Assembly (NCBI RefSeq): GCF_026626635.1
Contig: NZ_JAPNKA010000001.1
Coordinates: 9,284,501-9,348,500 of the forward strand
Source of the DNA: Archangium lansingense
Lineage (GTDB): Bacteria > Myxococcota > Myxococcia > Myxococcales > Myxococcaceae
Direction: 5' to 3'
Length of the DNA: 64,000 nt
Part shown: positions 42,753 to 55,004 of the stretch, in pieces
Layout: every line of letters starts with the position of its first letter
How positions within the stretch are numbered: position 1 is the first letter of the stretch
Notes under the pieces: model-generated
What the model saw: the letters and a program-made list of their open reading frames with translations, nothing else
The model's database searches: none
Told to the model about the DNA's origin: nothing
Made by a program: the position numbers and the translations under genes

Positions 42753-43468
42753 TGCCGGGCCTCCAGCATTTCTTCGAGTCCATGAGGGCATACCTCTCGG
42801 AGCCTGGGGCGGAGGGGATGGAGCGGTTGTATGCGGCACACCCCGGGTGGGAGGCCCCGCGTGAGCGGGTGGCGCTGTATGGGCGCTTCGTCCGTCACCA
42901 CGTGGTGGATGGGGTGGAGAAGCTCTTTCCGCTGGTGCGACGGTGCGTAGGAGAAGCGACCTGGGAGGAGCTGATACGGGATTACTTCGCCACCGGACCG
43001 GCGCGGCACCATGAGCTCAACCGGCTGGGAGAGCACTTCCCGGACTTCCTCGCGGACAGGGCCCGGGAGGAACGGGGGCTGACCGCGTGGGTGCCAGCGT
43101 TGGCTCGCTTCGAGTGGACGGACTTCGCGGTGTACGCCTCGGAGGAGCGGGTCCCCGAGACAATGGAGCGACTGTCGCCCAACCCCACGTTGACGGTGCT
43201 GCAGCACCCCTGGCGGCTGTGCGCCTTCGTCCGGGACGGTGCGCACGGCGAGCCGCTACCGGGTGAGGAAATGGCGCTGCTGTGGCGCCACCCGACGACG
43301 CTGACAACCCTGTACATGGCCGCCGACGACGCGGCGCTGCTGGCCCTGAAGATGGCGGTGGAAGGGCTGGCACCGGAGGACGTGGCGGCGGCCACGGGTG
43401 TGGCGGAAGCCAGCATCCGCGCCGCGATGGAGCGTGGCGTGGCGGATGGGCTGGTGCTCGCCCCTTGA
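42752..43468 (+). CDS. DUF2063-type partner of the DUF692 enzyme
   Basis: The 238-aa protein reads like the MbnC/HvfC-type partner: MPGLQHFFESMRAYLSEPGA, then RVALYGRFVRHHVVDGVEKL, with PHF-like DYFATGPARHHELN near residue 90. These proteins bind the peptide leader and support the oxidase. The C-terminal half looks like a putative helical domain. The start shares a base with the oxidase stop (TGATG), so synthesis is linked. Confidence 0.88.
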   Translation: MPGLQHFFESMRAYLSEPGAEGMERLYAAHPGWEAPRERVALYGRFVRHHVVDGVEKLFPLVRRCVGEATWEELIRDYFATGPARHHELNRLGEHFPDFLADRAREERGLTAWVPALARFEWTDFAVYASEERVPETMERLSPNPTLTVLQHPWRLCAFVRDGAHGEPLPGEEMALLWRHPTTLTTLYMAADDAALLALKMAVEGLAPEDVAAATGVAEASIRAAMERGVADGLVLAP

Positions 43469-43574
43469 GACAATGCGGTCCGCGAGGTGATGACCGTGTG
43501 TCCCGGAGCAACCAGGCAGGCAGGCGCCCACTGAGCGCTCGACGGCGAGGCGGAGTCATGAGAAACGCCCGCGC

Positions 43575-44981
43575 GTGACGAACGAAATAGCCGTGCCCCC
43601 TGGAACGACGTCGGAACAACCTGGTCTGGGGCTGTTACGGCTGACGTGGCCCATCTTCCTGGAGTTCTTGCTGTTCATGATGATGGGCACGGCGGACACG
43701 CTGATGCTCAGCGGCGTCTCCGACGATGCCGTCTCCGCGGTGGGCGTCGTCAATCAGTACATCTTCATCTGCATCCTGCTCATGGAGGTCATCAGCAACG
43801 GCGCCTCCATCGTCGTGGCCCAGTACATCGGCGCCCGGCGAGCGCAGGAGGCCGCCCGGATCTCCGCCCTCTCCATCACGTTGAACCTCCTGCTCGGCAT
43901 CGTGGTCAGCGCGGGCCTGCTGCTGTTCGGCGACGCCATCCTGACGCACATGAACCTGCAGGGCCCGGTGCTGGCTCATGCACGGACGTACATGGGCATC
44001 GCGGGCGGATTCCTCTTCATCCAGGCGCTCATCAACGTCTTCTCCAGCCTGATCCGCACGTATGGCTTCACCAAGGAGTCCATGTACGTCTCGCTGGGCA
44101 TGAACGTGGTCCACGTGCTCGGCAACTACCTGCTCATCTTCGGCCATGGCGGCCTGCCGGAGCTGGGCGTGGCCGGTGCGGCCATCTCCACCGTGATGAG
44201 CCGATCCGTCGCGCTCGTCGTCTTCATCTGGATGCTGTACCGCGTGATGAACGTCCGGATGGTGCCTCGGGATTACGTGACGTTCTCGCGGGACTACATC
44301 CGGAAGATCCTCAAGGTGGGCGTCCCTTCCGCCGTCGAGCAGGTCACCTACCACGCCTGCCAGACGGTGTTCCTGTACTACGCCACCTTCCTCGGCTCCG
44401 CGGCCCTGGCCTCCCGGCAGTACGCGATGGCCATCTCCCAGTATGTCTTCCTGTTCAGCCTCGCCATCGGCATCGGGACGTCCATCCTCATCGGGCGGCT
44501 GGTGGGGGCCAACCGCCGGGAGGACGCGTACCAGCAGGCCCTGCGGAGCTTGAAGTGGAGCGTGGCCATCACCGTCCTGGTGGACGTAGTTGCCATCCTG
44601 CTCCGCAAGCCCCTGGTCGGGCTGTTCACGGACAACGGCGACATCATCCGACTGACCTCCCAGGTCATCGTCCTGAGCCTCATCCTCGAGACCGGGCGGT
44701 CCTTCAACCTCGTCCTGGTCAATGCCCTGCGGGCCACCGGAGATGCCACCTTCACCGTCTACATGGGCTTCCTCTCGATGGCCTGCCTGAGCCTGTCCCT
44801 GGGCTACCTCTTCGTCTTCAAGCTGAACCTGGGGCTGGCCGGCGTCTGGCTCGCCGTGGCGGCGGATGAATGGACGCGAGGCATCGTCTTCTGGTTCCGG
44901 TGGCGGAGCAGGGCCTGGGAGAGGCAGTCGCTCGTCGGACCGGCGGTCGAGCAGCCCGCCATCGCCGTCGTCGCCGGTTGA
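43575..44981 (+). CDS. MATE-family efflux transporter
   Basis: The 468-aa protein has 12 hydrophobic segments with the MATE pattern: LLRLTWPIFLEFLLFMMMGT at the start, SGVSDDAVSAVGVVNQYIF, IKILKVGVPSAVEQ-like near 245, and GTSILIGRLVGANRR near 300. MATE pumps export cationic drugs or metabolites using Na or H gradients. It follows the peptide operon by 106 bases on the same strand, so it may be the exporter or simply a neighbour. The GTG at 43575 is the likely start. Confidence 0.9.
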   Translation: MTNEIAVPPGTTSEQPGLGLLRLTWPIFLEFLLFMMMGTADTLMLSGVSDDAVSAVGVVNQYIFICILLMEVISNGASIVVAQYIGARRAQEAARISALSITLNLLLGIVVSAGLLLFGDAILTHMNLQGPVLAHARTYMGIAGGFLFIQALINVFSSLIRTYGFTKESMYVSLGMNVVHVLGNYLLIFGHGGLPELGVAGAAISTVMSRSVALVVFIWMLYRVMNVRMVPRDYVTFSRDYIRKILKVGVPSAVEQVTYHACQTVFLYYATFLGSAALASRQYAMAISQYVFLFSLAIGIGTSILIGRLVGANRREDAYQQALRSLKWSVAITVLVDVVAILLRKPLVGLFTDNGDIIRLTSQVIVLSLILETGRSFNLVLVNALRATGDATFTVYMGFLSMACLSLSLGYLFVFKLNLGLAGVWLAVAADEWTRGIVFWFRWRSRAWERQSLVGPAVEQPAIAVVAG

Positions 44982-45037
44982 GGCCCCCTGTCCTTTTGTG
45001 AGGGAACTTCGGCCGACCTGCCTAGAATGAGTCCCCG

Positions 45038-46386
45038 ATGCGAACGCGCAGGCCCCTGGTCGTCATCGATGCTCTCGCCTCGCTGGCCACCTCCTTCAAG
45101 GACATCTTCCCCGGCAGCACCACGTCTTCGCTCTCGGCGGACGAGCTTGCCGCGCATGTGGAAGAGCTCGGCCCTCCGCCGCGCTCAAGCCCAAGGTGCT
45201 CCCGCTCGACGAGCGCCGCCTTGCCGCGCTCCTCTACTTCGATCAACCCACGCCCCAGGCCGGCCTCCTCATCGACCTGCGCCGCCCCGTCCGCGTCAGC
45301 GACAGCCACTTCGCCCGCACCTTCTGCCGCGTCTTCAATGACGACCTGACCCACGTCACCTCCGCCAGGTCCCTCGACGAGCACTGGGCCGCGCTCGAGC
45401 AGACCCGTCTGCGCCGCGCCGTCGCCCGCTACCTCAACTCCCGGCCCCATAAGATGTCCAACTGGGTCCGCGCCATGGAGGACTCCATGGCCCTCACCTA
45501 CGAGGGCCGCAACGTCCGCCACTGCCTCATCATCGCGCGCAAGGCCAACCGGCTCGTCCAGAAGCTCCAGAACAAGTTCATCCCCCTCCCCGGCGGCCTC
45601 TCCATCGAGAACGCCCTCCTCCGGGAGAAGTGGATCCGCACCGTCGTCGACGGCCGCCGCGTCGCCCTGCTCGCCAGCATGCAGTCCGGCACCATCATCG
45701 GCTTCATCTCGCTCGCCGAGGTGGACCGCAACGACGCCGCCCTGCGTTACGCCCCCCACGAGACGCTCGTCCCCGTCCAGGCCGTCCTCGCCCATGCCGC
45801 CCATGACGTCGCGCTGGTGACCTCGCCCCAGAGCGACCTCTTCATCCTCAGCGGCAAGGGCTCCGTCTTCCAGAAGACCCACGGCCAATGGCGCGTCCTC
45901 GACTACGACGGCCTCCACGAGCGCATCTCCTCCCGCTTCCGCGAGGACGTCGTCATCGGCGTGCTCAGTGCCGCCATCGATCTGTCCTACGAGCGCACCG
46001 GCGCCCTCTTCTGTCTGCTCGACTCGCGCAACGAGCTCACCGACCTCATCCCCGACCACGGCCACCCCCTGGCCGCCAACAGCCACCTGCGCCGCAGCCT
46101 CCGCGGCCAGAACATCTCCGTCTGGGCCCAGCGCCAGGTCATCACCGCCGCCGCCGCCACCGATGGTGCCGTCGTGCTCGACCAGGACGGCAGCGTGCTC
46201 GACATCGCCTGCATGGTCTCCAGCCCCAAGGAGATCGCCCGCCTCGGCGTGCGCGAGCCCAGCATGCCTGGAGCCCGCACCCTCGCCGCCTGGCGCGCCA
46301 GCTTCCGCGGCGTGGCCATCAACGTCTCCGAGGACGGCCCCATCACCGTCTACGAGCGCGGCGCGGAGATCGGCCGCATCGGCTGA
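45038..46386 (+). CDS. DisA-N-like domain protein with an apparent -1 frameshift
   Basis: The first 45 codons (MRTRRPLVVIDALASLATSF and on) and the main frame from about 45172 belong together, but a base is missing near 45170 in a GC run. This is either a real frameshift or a sequencing error. The continuous part (GTG at 45196) gives 396 residues. Near its end TDGAVVLDQDGSVLDIAC and PGARTLAAWRASFRGVAINV resemble the DGA and RHR loops of diadenylate cyclases, but RHR reads RTL. I infer a sensor or inactive relative rather than a c-di-AMP synthase. No membrane segment is seen. Confidence 0.65.
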
Positions 46387-46516
46387 GCCGCTCCGCTCGC
46401 CCCCTGGGCATCCGGGCAGGAGGAAGTGTCCACGCGGCCCACGCGCCTACCAGGTGCCTCGGCTACTCTCCGCGCCCGCCCGGGGGCCCGCGCGCCCCCA
46501 CCCGTCTGGAGACTTC

Positions 46517-47386
46517 GTGAAGTACTTCGTCATGGTCGCCCTGGGGACCACCCTCTGGGGATGCTGGCCTCTCGTCCTGCGGCCCGCGGGGCTCACCGGT
46601 CCGCAGAGCGCCCTGCTCATGATGGCCGTCATGGCCCTGCCCGCCCCCTTCGTCCTGCGCCGCGAGCCCTTCCGCGACCGCCGCGCCACCCTCGCGCTCG
46701 GTGTCCTCGGAGTCTGCGACGCCGCCAACGCCGCCCTCTACTTCGCCGCCGTCCAGCGCGGGCCCGTCACCGTCGCCGTCCTCACCCACTACCTGGCCCC
46801 CCTCCTCATCGCCCTCGCCGCCCCCTGGGTCCTCCGCGAGCGCCGCTCCGCCCGCGCTCTCCTCGGCGCCCCCCTTACCCTCGCAGGCCTCGCCCTCATC
46901 CTCGGCACGCCTCAGGGGGGATTCGCCGACCCGTGGACCGCGCTCCTCGGTGGCGCCAGCGCCCTCTTCTTCATGGCCAACGTCCTCGCCTCCAAGGAGG
47001 CCGCCCGCGCCTTCTCACCCCTGGCCATCAACTCCCTTCACGCCATCCCCTCCGACCTCCTCCTGCTGCTCCTCTTCGGACGCGACGCCCTCCCCCCCGC
47101 CCTCGACTCCAGCCTCCTCCAGGTGGCTGCCGGCACCGTCCTGTGCGGCATCGTCGCCAACAGCCTGTTCTATTCCGGACTCCGCCACGTCCCCACCGCC
47201 ACCGCTGGCGCCCTCACCTACCTGGAGCCCCTCACCGCCGCGCTCCTTGGAGTGCTCGTCTTCGGCGAGGCCCTCGGGCCCCTGGGTCTCTTGGGTGGAC
47301 TGGTTGTCCTCCTCTCCGGCGCCTGGGTCGCCGCCGAGCCCCGTGCCCCCGCTCAGCCCGCTCCGGCTCCCACGGGTACGATGTGA
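46517..47386 (+). CDS. EamA/DMT-family transporter
   Basis: The 289-aa membrane protein has ten hydrophobic segments arranged as two EamA repeats: VALGTTLWGCWPLVLRPAGL near the start and ATAGALTYLEPLTAALLGVL near the end. Such proteins export small metabolites or amino acids. The GTG at 46517 has a GGAG box 6 bases before it. It is converging on the UGA-containing gene 40 bases on. Confidence 0.88.
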   Translation: MKYFVMVALGTTLWGCWPLVLRPAGLTGPQSALLMMAVMALPAPFVLRREPFRDRRATLALGVLGVCDAANAALYFAAVQRGPVTVAVLTHYLAPLLIALAAPWVLRERRSARALLGAPLTLAGLALILGTPQGGFADPWTALLGGASALFFMANVLASKEAARAFSPLAINSLHAIPSDLLLLLLFGRDALPPALDSSLLQVAAGTVLCGIVANSLFYSGLRHVPTATAGALTYLEPLTAALLGVLVFGEALGPLGLLGGLVVLLSGAWVAAEPRAPAQPAPAPTGTM

Positions 47387-47425
47387 CCCATGGGGGCCGG
47401 GGACTCGCAGTGAGGGGTACTTCTT

Positions 47426-47767
47426 CTACTTCTTCAGGTGCTTCTCCAGGGCTGCCCGGACCTCCGCGGTGAAGCCTCCTAGCAGTTGACTCCCCGTGTC
47501 GATCAGCGGCCTACGCACGTGGTTGGGGTTCGCCGCCAGGTGCTTGACCAGCTCCTCCTCCCCTAGCGAGCCCAGCTCCCCCTTCCTCTTGGGGGCTATC
47601 AGCTCCCGGACTCCTCCCATCCTCGCCGCCAGCGCCCGGACCTCGGCCTCGCTCAGCGGCTTCTTCACCAGCTCCCGGACTTCCGCCTGCACGTCCTTTT
47701 GCGCGAGAAACTCCCGCGCTGACTTACAACCCGTTCAACCGTTCTTGATATAGAGCGTGATGGACAT
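47426..47767 (-). CDS. Spx/ArsC-like redox protein with in-frame UGA (probable selenoprotein)
   Basis: From the ATG at 47767 (GGGAGG box 2-7 bases ahead) 113 residues can be read if the UGA at 47735-47737 is Sec. The first part is MSITLYIKNG-U-TGCKSAREFL, aligning with the Spx/ArsC start where Y-xxP-x-C-xx-C occurs; U takes the first Cys of CxxC. The remaining part (REFLAQKDVQAEVREL, ALAARMGGVRELIAPK, NHVRRPLIDTGSQLLGG) matches the same family along its full length. A hairpin follows 15 bases after the UGA. The alternative is a Cys-to-stop mutation. Confidence 0.75.
47701..47719 (-). promoter_or_regulatory. Candidate bacterial SECIS hairpin
   Basis: On the minus strand GCGCGGG-AGUUU-CUCGCGC can form a 7-pair stem (one G-U) with a small loop holding GU. 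It lies 15 bases after the UGA at 47737, within the 16-37 base window to the loop known for bacterial SECIS elements. Confidence 0.6.
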
Positions 47768-47879
47768 GCCTCCCGTGTAGCAGTCCCCTCGCACACCCTC
47801 AAATACCCGCTTGCGCTTCAGGCCAGGGGAGTGGTCCTCTTTGGTTGGCCCCGTCCGTGCCCGCGGGAGCAGTCCCCTC

Positions 47880-48425
47880 ATGGAACCCTCTGTCGATAGC
47901 CGCGAGTACCGCGTCGTCTTCTTCTGCCCGACCTCGAGCGCTCAGCTCGAGCACATCGAGGCACCCGTGCGCCGCGTCCTCACGCGCATCTCCGCTCCTC
48001 CCGCCGAGCTCGCCCCCCTCGAGGCCGCCGGCACACTCGGAGAGGCCGGTTGGCGCGTCTACCTGGTGCGCTCCATGACCGAGCGCTCCGCCGCGCACGC
48101 CCTCGCCTCGCACGTCACCGAGGCCGCCTCGGCCATCGCCGCCGAGCTGGATACCGAGGTGCTCGGCCTCTATGTGGACGTGGGCAACGACTCGGCCCGC
48201 ATCTGCCGCTGCCTGCCCGACGAGAGCCCCGAGACCTTCGCCGACCGCCGCCGCAACGTGCTCGACCGCACCGCCGAGTGGCTCGACGTCAACCCGGCCA
48301 GCCTCTCGGCCCTCTTCCAGCTCGGCCTGGACACGGACGAGGAGATGGACGCCGAGGACCGCTTCGTCGAGAGCAAGCTGCGCGAGGCGCGCGAGCTGAT
48401 GCAGCGCTATCGTCAGGGCAAATGA
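47880..48425 (+). CDS. Unknown protein, coupled to the DTW gene
   Basis: This 181-aa protein begins MEPSVDSREYRVVFFCPTSS and is acidic in its second half (LGLDTDEEMDAEDRFVESKL). The segment AAELDTEVLGLYVDVGNDSA looks like an alpha/beta fold. No known motif is found. It is divergent from the UGA-containing gene with 112 bases between, and its stop overlaps the start of the DTW gene (ATGA). Confidence 0.75.
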   Translation: MEPSVDSREYRVVFFCPTSSAQLEHIEAPVRRVLTRISAPPAELAPLEAAGTLGEAGWRVYLVRSMTERSAAHALASHVTEAASAIAAELDTEVLGLYVDVGNDSARICRCLPDESPETFADRRRNVLDRTAEWLDVNPASLSALFQLGLDTDEEMDAEDRFVESKLREARELMQRYRQGK

Positions 48426-49015
48426 GGTCTCGCACCCCGGCGGATCTCGCCGGACGCTGTCCCGGCTGCTACCTGCCCACCGCCCTGTGTCTGTGTGCCG
48501 AGGTGCCTCGGCTGGAGACGCGCACCCGCTTCCTCGTCATCCGCCACAACAAGGAAGCGAACAAGTCCACCAACACGGCGCGGCTGGCGGGGCTCGCCCT
48601 CACCAACTGCCGCATCCTCACCTATGGAGCCCCGGGCCAGCAGCCCTTCGACGTCTCGGTGCTCGCCGCTCCGAGCACCTGGCTGCTCTTCCCGGATGCC
48701 CAGCCGCCCCCGCCCGGCACGCCTCCGCCCGAGCACCTGGTGGTGCTGGATGGCAACTGGGCCCAGGCCCGGCGCATGTACCAGCGCCTCCCCGAGCTGC
48801 GCCGTCTGCCGGGGCTCGCCTTGCCTCCTCCCCCACCGGACGCCCGGCGCCTGCGCCGCTCGCCCCACCCGTATGGCATGTCCACCGTGGAGGCCATCGC
48901 CGGAGCCATCTCCGTCCTCGAAGGCGAGGAGATGGCCCGCCCCCTCTACGCGCTCCACGAGCTGATGATCGACCGGGTGCTCACCGCCCGCGGCCGCCTC
49001 TCCGACGACGACTGA
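48422..49015 (+). CDS. DTW-domain tRNA aminocarboxypropyltransferase (TapT-like)
   Basis: The 197-aa protein carries the DTW-type Cys pattern at the start (RCPGCYLPTALCLCAEVP), FLVIRHNKEANKSTNTARLA and the motif LVVLDGNWAQARRMYQR, where DGNW takes the place of DTW. SPHPYGMSTVEAIA completes the site. Such enzymes attach a 3-amino-3-carboxypropyl group to uridine in tRNA using SAM. The ATG overlaps the preceding stop. Confidence 0.88.
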   Translation: MRSRTPADLAGRCPGCYLPTALCLCAEVPRLETRTRFLVIRHNKEANKSTNTARLAGLALTNCRILTYGAPGQQPFDVSVLAAPSTWLLFPDAQPPPPGTPPPEHLVVLDGNWAQARRMYQRLPELRRLPGLALPPPPPDARRLRRSPHPYGMSTVEAIAGAISVLEGEEMARPLYALHELMIDRVLTARGRLSDDD

Positions 49016-49109
49016 GCGACGCCGCGGTGCGCCATGCGCGGAGCGGTCTCGTCATGAGAAGACGTGGGGAGTCACCGGGCACACGCGCGGTGATAGGTTG
49101 GACGCCGCG

Positions 49110-49649
49110 ATGCAGAAGCTCATCTTCGACTACACGGTCCAGAGCAATCTCCGAGTGCTGGGGCAACCGCTTGCGCCCGAGCACCGCTCCGGGCTGACGG
49201 CGCTGGGAGTCGACCCGAGCAAGCCGCTGCTGCCCGCGTACCCGGTGGAGACGTACACCGCGCTCATCGACTTCATCACCGGCCAGCTCTGGCCGGGCCT
49301 GTCCCAGGACGAGGCGGGCTTCGAGCTGGGCCGAGCCTTCATGCGCTCCTACCGGGAGACGATGATGGGCAAGGCGGTGTTCTCGATAACGAAGGTGCTC
49401 GGGCCGCACCGCACCCTGGAGCGAATGAGCCGCAACTTCCGCAGCGCGAACAACTACACCGAGACGCGCCTGCGCAAGGTGGGGCCGAGCACCTACGAGC
49501 TGTGGTTCAACTACGCCCTGCGCACCGGGTACTTCCGGGGTCTGCTCAGCGAGGCCCTGGAGAAGGCTGGCGCCCAGGGACTCTCGGTGACGCTCGCCGC
49601 CAGCACCGCCACCGGCGAGGCCACGTTCCGCATCTCCTGGACGGAGTAG
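49110..49649 (+). CDS. DUF2378 (TIGR02265) family protein
   Basis: This 179-aa protein fits DUF2378, a family largely confined to myxobacteria. It has KPLLPAYPVETYTALIDFIT, GFELGRAFMRSYRETMMGKA and YELWFNYALRTGYFRGLLSE in order. Its role is not known; some members are linked to signalling or gliding. An ATG follows a TTG that may also serve as start. Two hairpins lie behind it. Confidence 0.85.
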   Translation: MQKLIFDYTVQSNLRVLGQPLAPEHRSGLTALGVDPSKPLLPAYPVETYTALIDFITGQLWPGLSQDEAGFELGRAFMRSYRETMMGKAVFSITKVLGPHRTLERMSRNFRSANNYTETRLRKVGPSTYELWFNYALRTGYFRGLLSEALEKAGAQGLSVTLAASTATGEATFRISWTE

Positions 49650-49721
49650 GCCCGGAGGCCCACCGCAAGGAGACCCTCCGGGCCCGAAGGCGAGCAACTG
49701 GTCCGATGGTCGGACCAGTTG
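49649..49721. terminator. Two consecutive perfect hairpins between convergent genes
   Basis: The first has 10-base arms GGCCCGGAGG / CCTCCGGGCC (49649-49658, 49675-49684). The second is a perfect 12-base inverted repeat CAACTGGTCCGA-TGG-TCGGACCAGTTG (49695-49721) with a 3-base loop. They lie between the DUF2378 gene and the convergent amylase gene. No U-run follows, so termination is inferred from position. Confidence 0.65.
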
Positions 49722-49751
49722 GTGAAGCGCGCGACCGGAGGGCCGGCCAGC

Positions 49752-51371
49752 TCAGAAGCGGAAGTTGCCGCCGTTGAGCGTGGTGGAGCTCTCGCAGGCC
49801 GCCGTGGTGGCCTCGCGGTTGCCGCTGGTGGTGGCCGCGTTGCTCTCCCACGCCGCCGTTGCCGTGTTGGCGTTGTACTTGACGAACTTGTACTGGATGG
49901 CCGTGGCGGGGGGGAGCTGCACCGTGCCGCTCCAGGGGACGTTGGCGCCCGAGCCCTGGATGGTCAGCTTGAAGCCACTGGCCGGCGTCCAGGTGCCGAG
50001 CTGCGTCTGGTTGCCCACCACGTAGAGGTCCTGCCCGAGAGTGGTGTTGGCGTTGGCGATGGTGAAGGTCACCGGCACCGTGGTGCACGTGCCCCCGCCA
50101 CCACCCGTGGAGCCCTTCGTCCACACCGCGTAGCCCGTCCCGGACGTGGCCAGCGTCCACTCGGTGCCCGGGTTCCATTCCGTGGCGCCGATCTTCATCG
50201 CCGTGTTGCCGTTGATGATGGCCGCGTACAGGCCGTTCTCGGCGCGCTGGATGGCCACCGTGGACGTCGAGGTGAGGCCCTGCGCCTTGCGCACGTCCAT
50301 CAGCGCCTTGAGCTGCGTCCGGAGGCCCCAGTCGTAGATGTGCGAGTAGTACACCGAGGGGATGCCCGGGTGCGTCAGCACGTAGGCATAGCCCTGCAGC
50401 ACCTTGTCACAAGGCACCGGCCAGTGGTTCTGCCCGTTGCCACAGGACTCGCTCGGGCCGGTGTCGTGGTTGTCCACGAACGTCACCATCTTCTGCGCCC
50501 ACCAGCCGATGCCACCGGCCGGCTTGCCCGTGGAGTCCTTGAGCCGCCCGTACTCGTTGTAGGCCAGCGCCTGGTTGAGCAGGCCCTTGGTGGTGAAGTC
50601 GAACGCGCCGCACGTCCCCTGCGTGCCGTCCACCCAGTTCATCAGCAGCTGCCGATGCGCATCCACGTTGCTGTAGTTGAGATCGGTCCAGATCTCCCCC
50701 ACGCAGAAGTCCGGCGCCATGGCGTCGTGGTAGACCTTGGCGTAGCTGGCACCGTAGCCCTTGGAATAGTCATAGCGGATGCCGCTGAAGCCCACGCCCT
50801 TGAGCCGGTTGTTCAGCCAGTTCTTGATGTCGCCCTGGACGGTGGTGTTGCTGTGATCGATGTCGCGGGCGGCGCTGTAGCCATCTCCGGAGTCGGCGGC
50901 GCCCGTGGAGCAGTTGCACTCGTCACCGGCGGCGACGGCGTAGGTGCCCCAGGCGGGGTTGGTGAAGTCATACCAACCGGCCGTTCCCACGCGGTGGTTG
51001 ATGACCACGTCCGCCACCGACTTGATGCCAGCGTTGGAGAAGGCGGTGATCGCGTTCTTCAGGTCGGTCTCGCTGCCGTAGCGAGAGTCGAGGACGTTGA
51101 GCTGGCGCGGCAGATAGCCCTGCGTGGAGCCTGCGTCAGTGGGCGGCGGGAGCCAGACGTGGGTGAAGCCCATGGCCCCCAGGTCGCTCGCCTTGCCTTG
51201 CAGGACGTTGTACCAGTTGGGATTGGCGTAGTTGGCCGAGTTCCAGTGGAAGCCCTGAACCATGATGGCCGAGCTGGCCTGGGCCTGCTGAGTGGCGGCG
51301 GTGGCCTGCCCTGCCGGTGCCAGCGAGGCCAGCACCAGCGCGGCGCACGACAACAGCTTGTTGCGGTTCAT
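49752..51371 (-). CDS. Secreted alpha-amylase (GH13) with C-terminal CBM20
   Basis: The 539-aa enzyme hydrolyses internal alpha-1,4 bonds of starch. A signal peptide (LLSCAALVLASLAPAGQATA) is followed by the TIM barrel. ADVVINHR is near residue 120, GIRYDYSKGYGAS carries the nucleophile Asp, CVGEIWTD the acid Glu, and FVDNHDTGPSE the third Asp. After a GGGGG linker, a starch-binding CBM20 domain (VPVTFTIANANTTLGQDLYV) closes the protein. The ATG at 51371 gives the clean signal peptide. It converges on the DUF2378 gene. Confidence 0.95.
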   Translation of the reverse strand: MNRNKLLSCAALVLASLAPAGQATAATQQAQASSAIMVQGFHWNSANYANPNWYNVLQGKASDLGAMGFTHVWLPPPTDAGSTQGYLPRQLNVLDSRYGSETDLKNAITAFSNAGIKSVADVVINHRVGTAGWYDFTNPAWGTYAVAAGDECNCSTGAADSGDGYSAARDIDHSNTTVQGDIKNWLNNRLKGVGFSGIRYDYSKGYGASYAKVYHDAMAPDFCVGEIWTDLNYSNVDAHRQLLMNWVDGTQGTCGAFDFTTKGLLNQALAYNEYGRLKDSTGKPAGGIGWWAQKMVTFVDNHDTGPSESCGNGQNHWPVPCDKVLQGYAYVLTHPGIPSVYYSHIYDWGLRTQLKALMDVRKAQGLTSTSTVAIQRAENGLYAAIINGNTAMKIGATEWNPGTEWTLATSGTGYAVWTKGSTGGGGGTCTTVPVTFTIANANTTLGQDLYVVGNQTQLGTWTPASGFKLTIQGSGANVPWSGTVQLPPATAIQYKFVKYNANTATAAWESNAATTSGNREATTAACESSTTLNGGNFRF

Positions 51372-51509
51372 CTCGTGTCTCGTCTTCGGGGGGCGGAGCG
51401 AGGGCGAGGTGTCCCCATTACGACCTTCGCCACGCGCCACTTGATTGGCGCGCGCAGCGTGAAGTCAAGGGATAGCCGGGATTCCCGGGCCTTTTTTCAG
51501 TGCCCGAGA

Positions 51510-55004
<3,495 letters not shown>

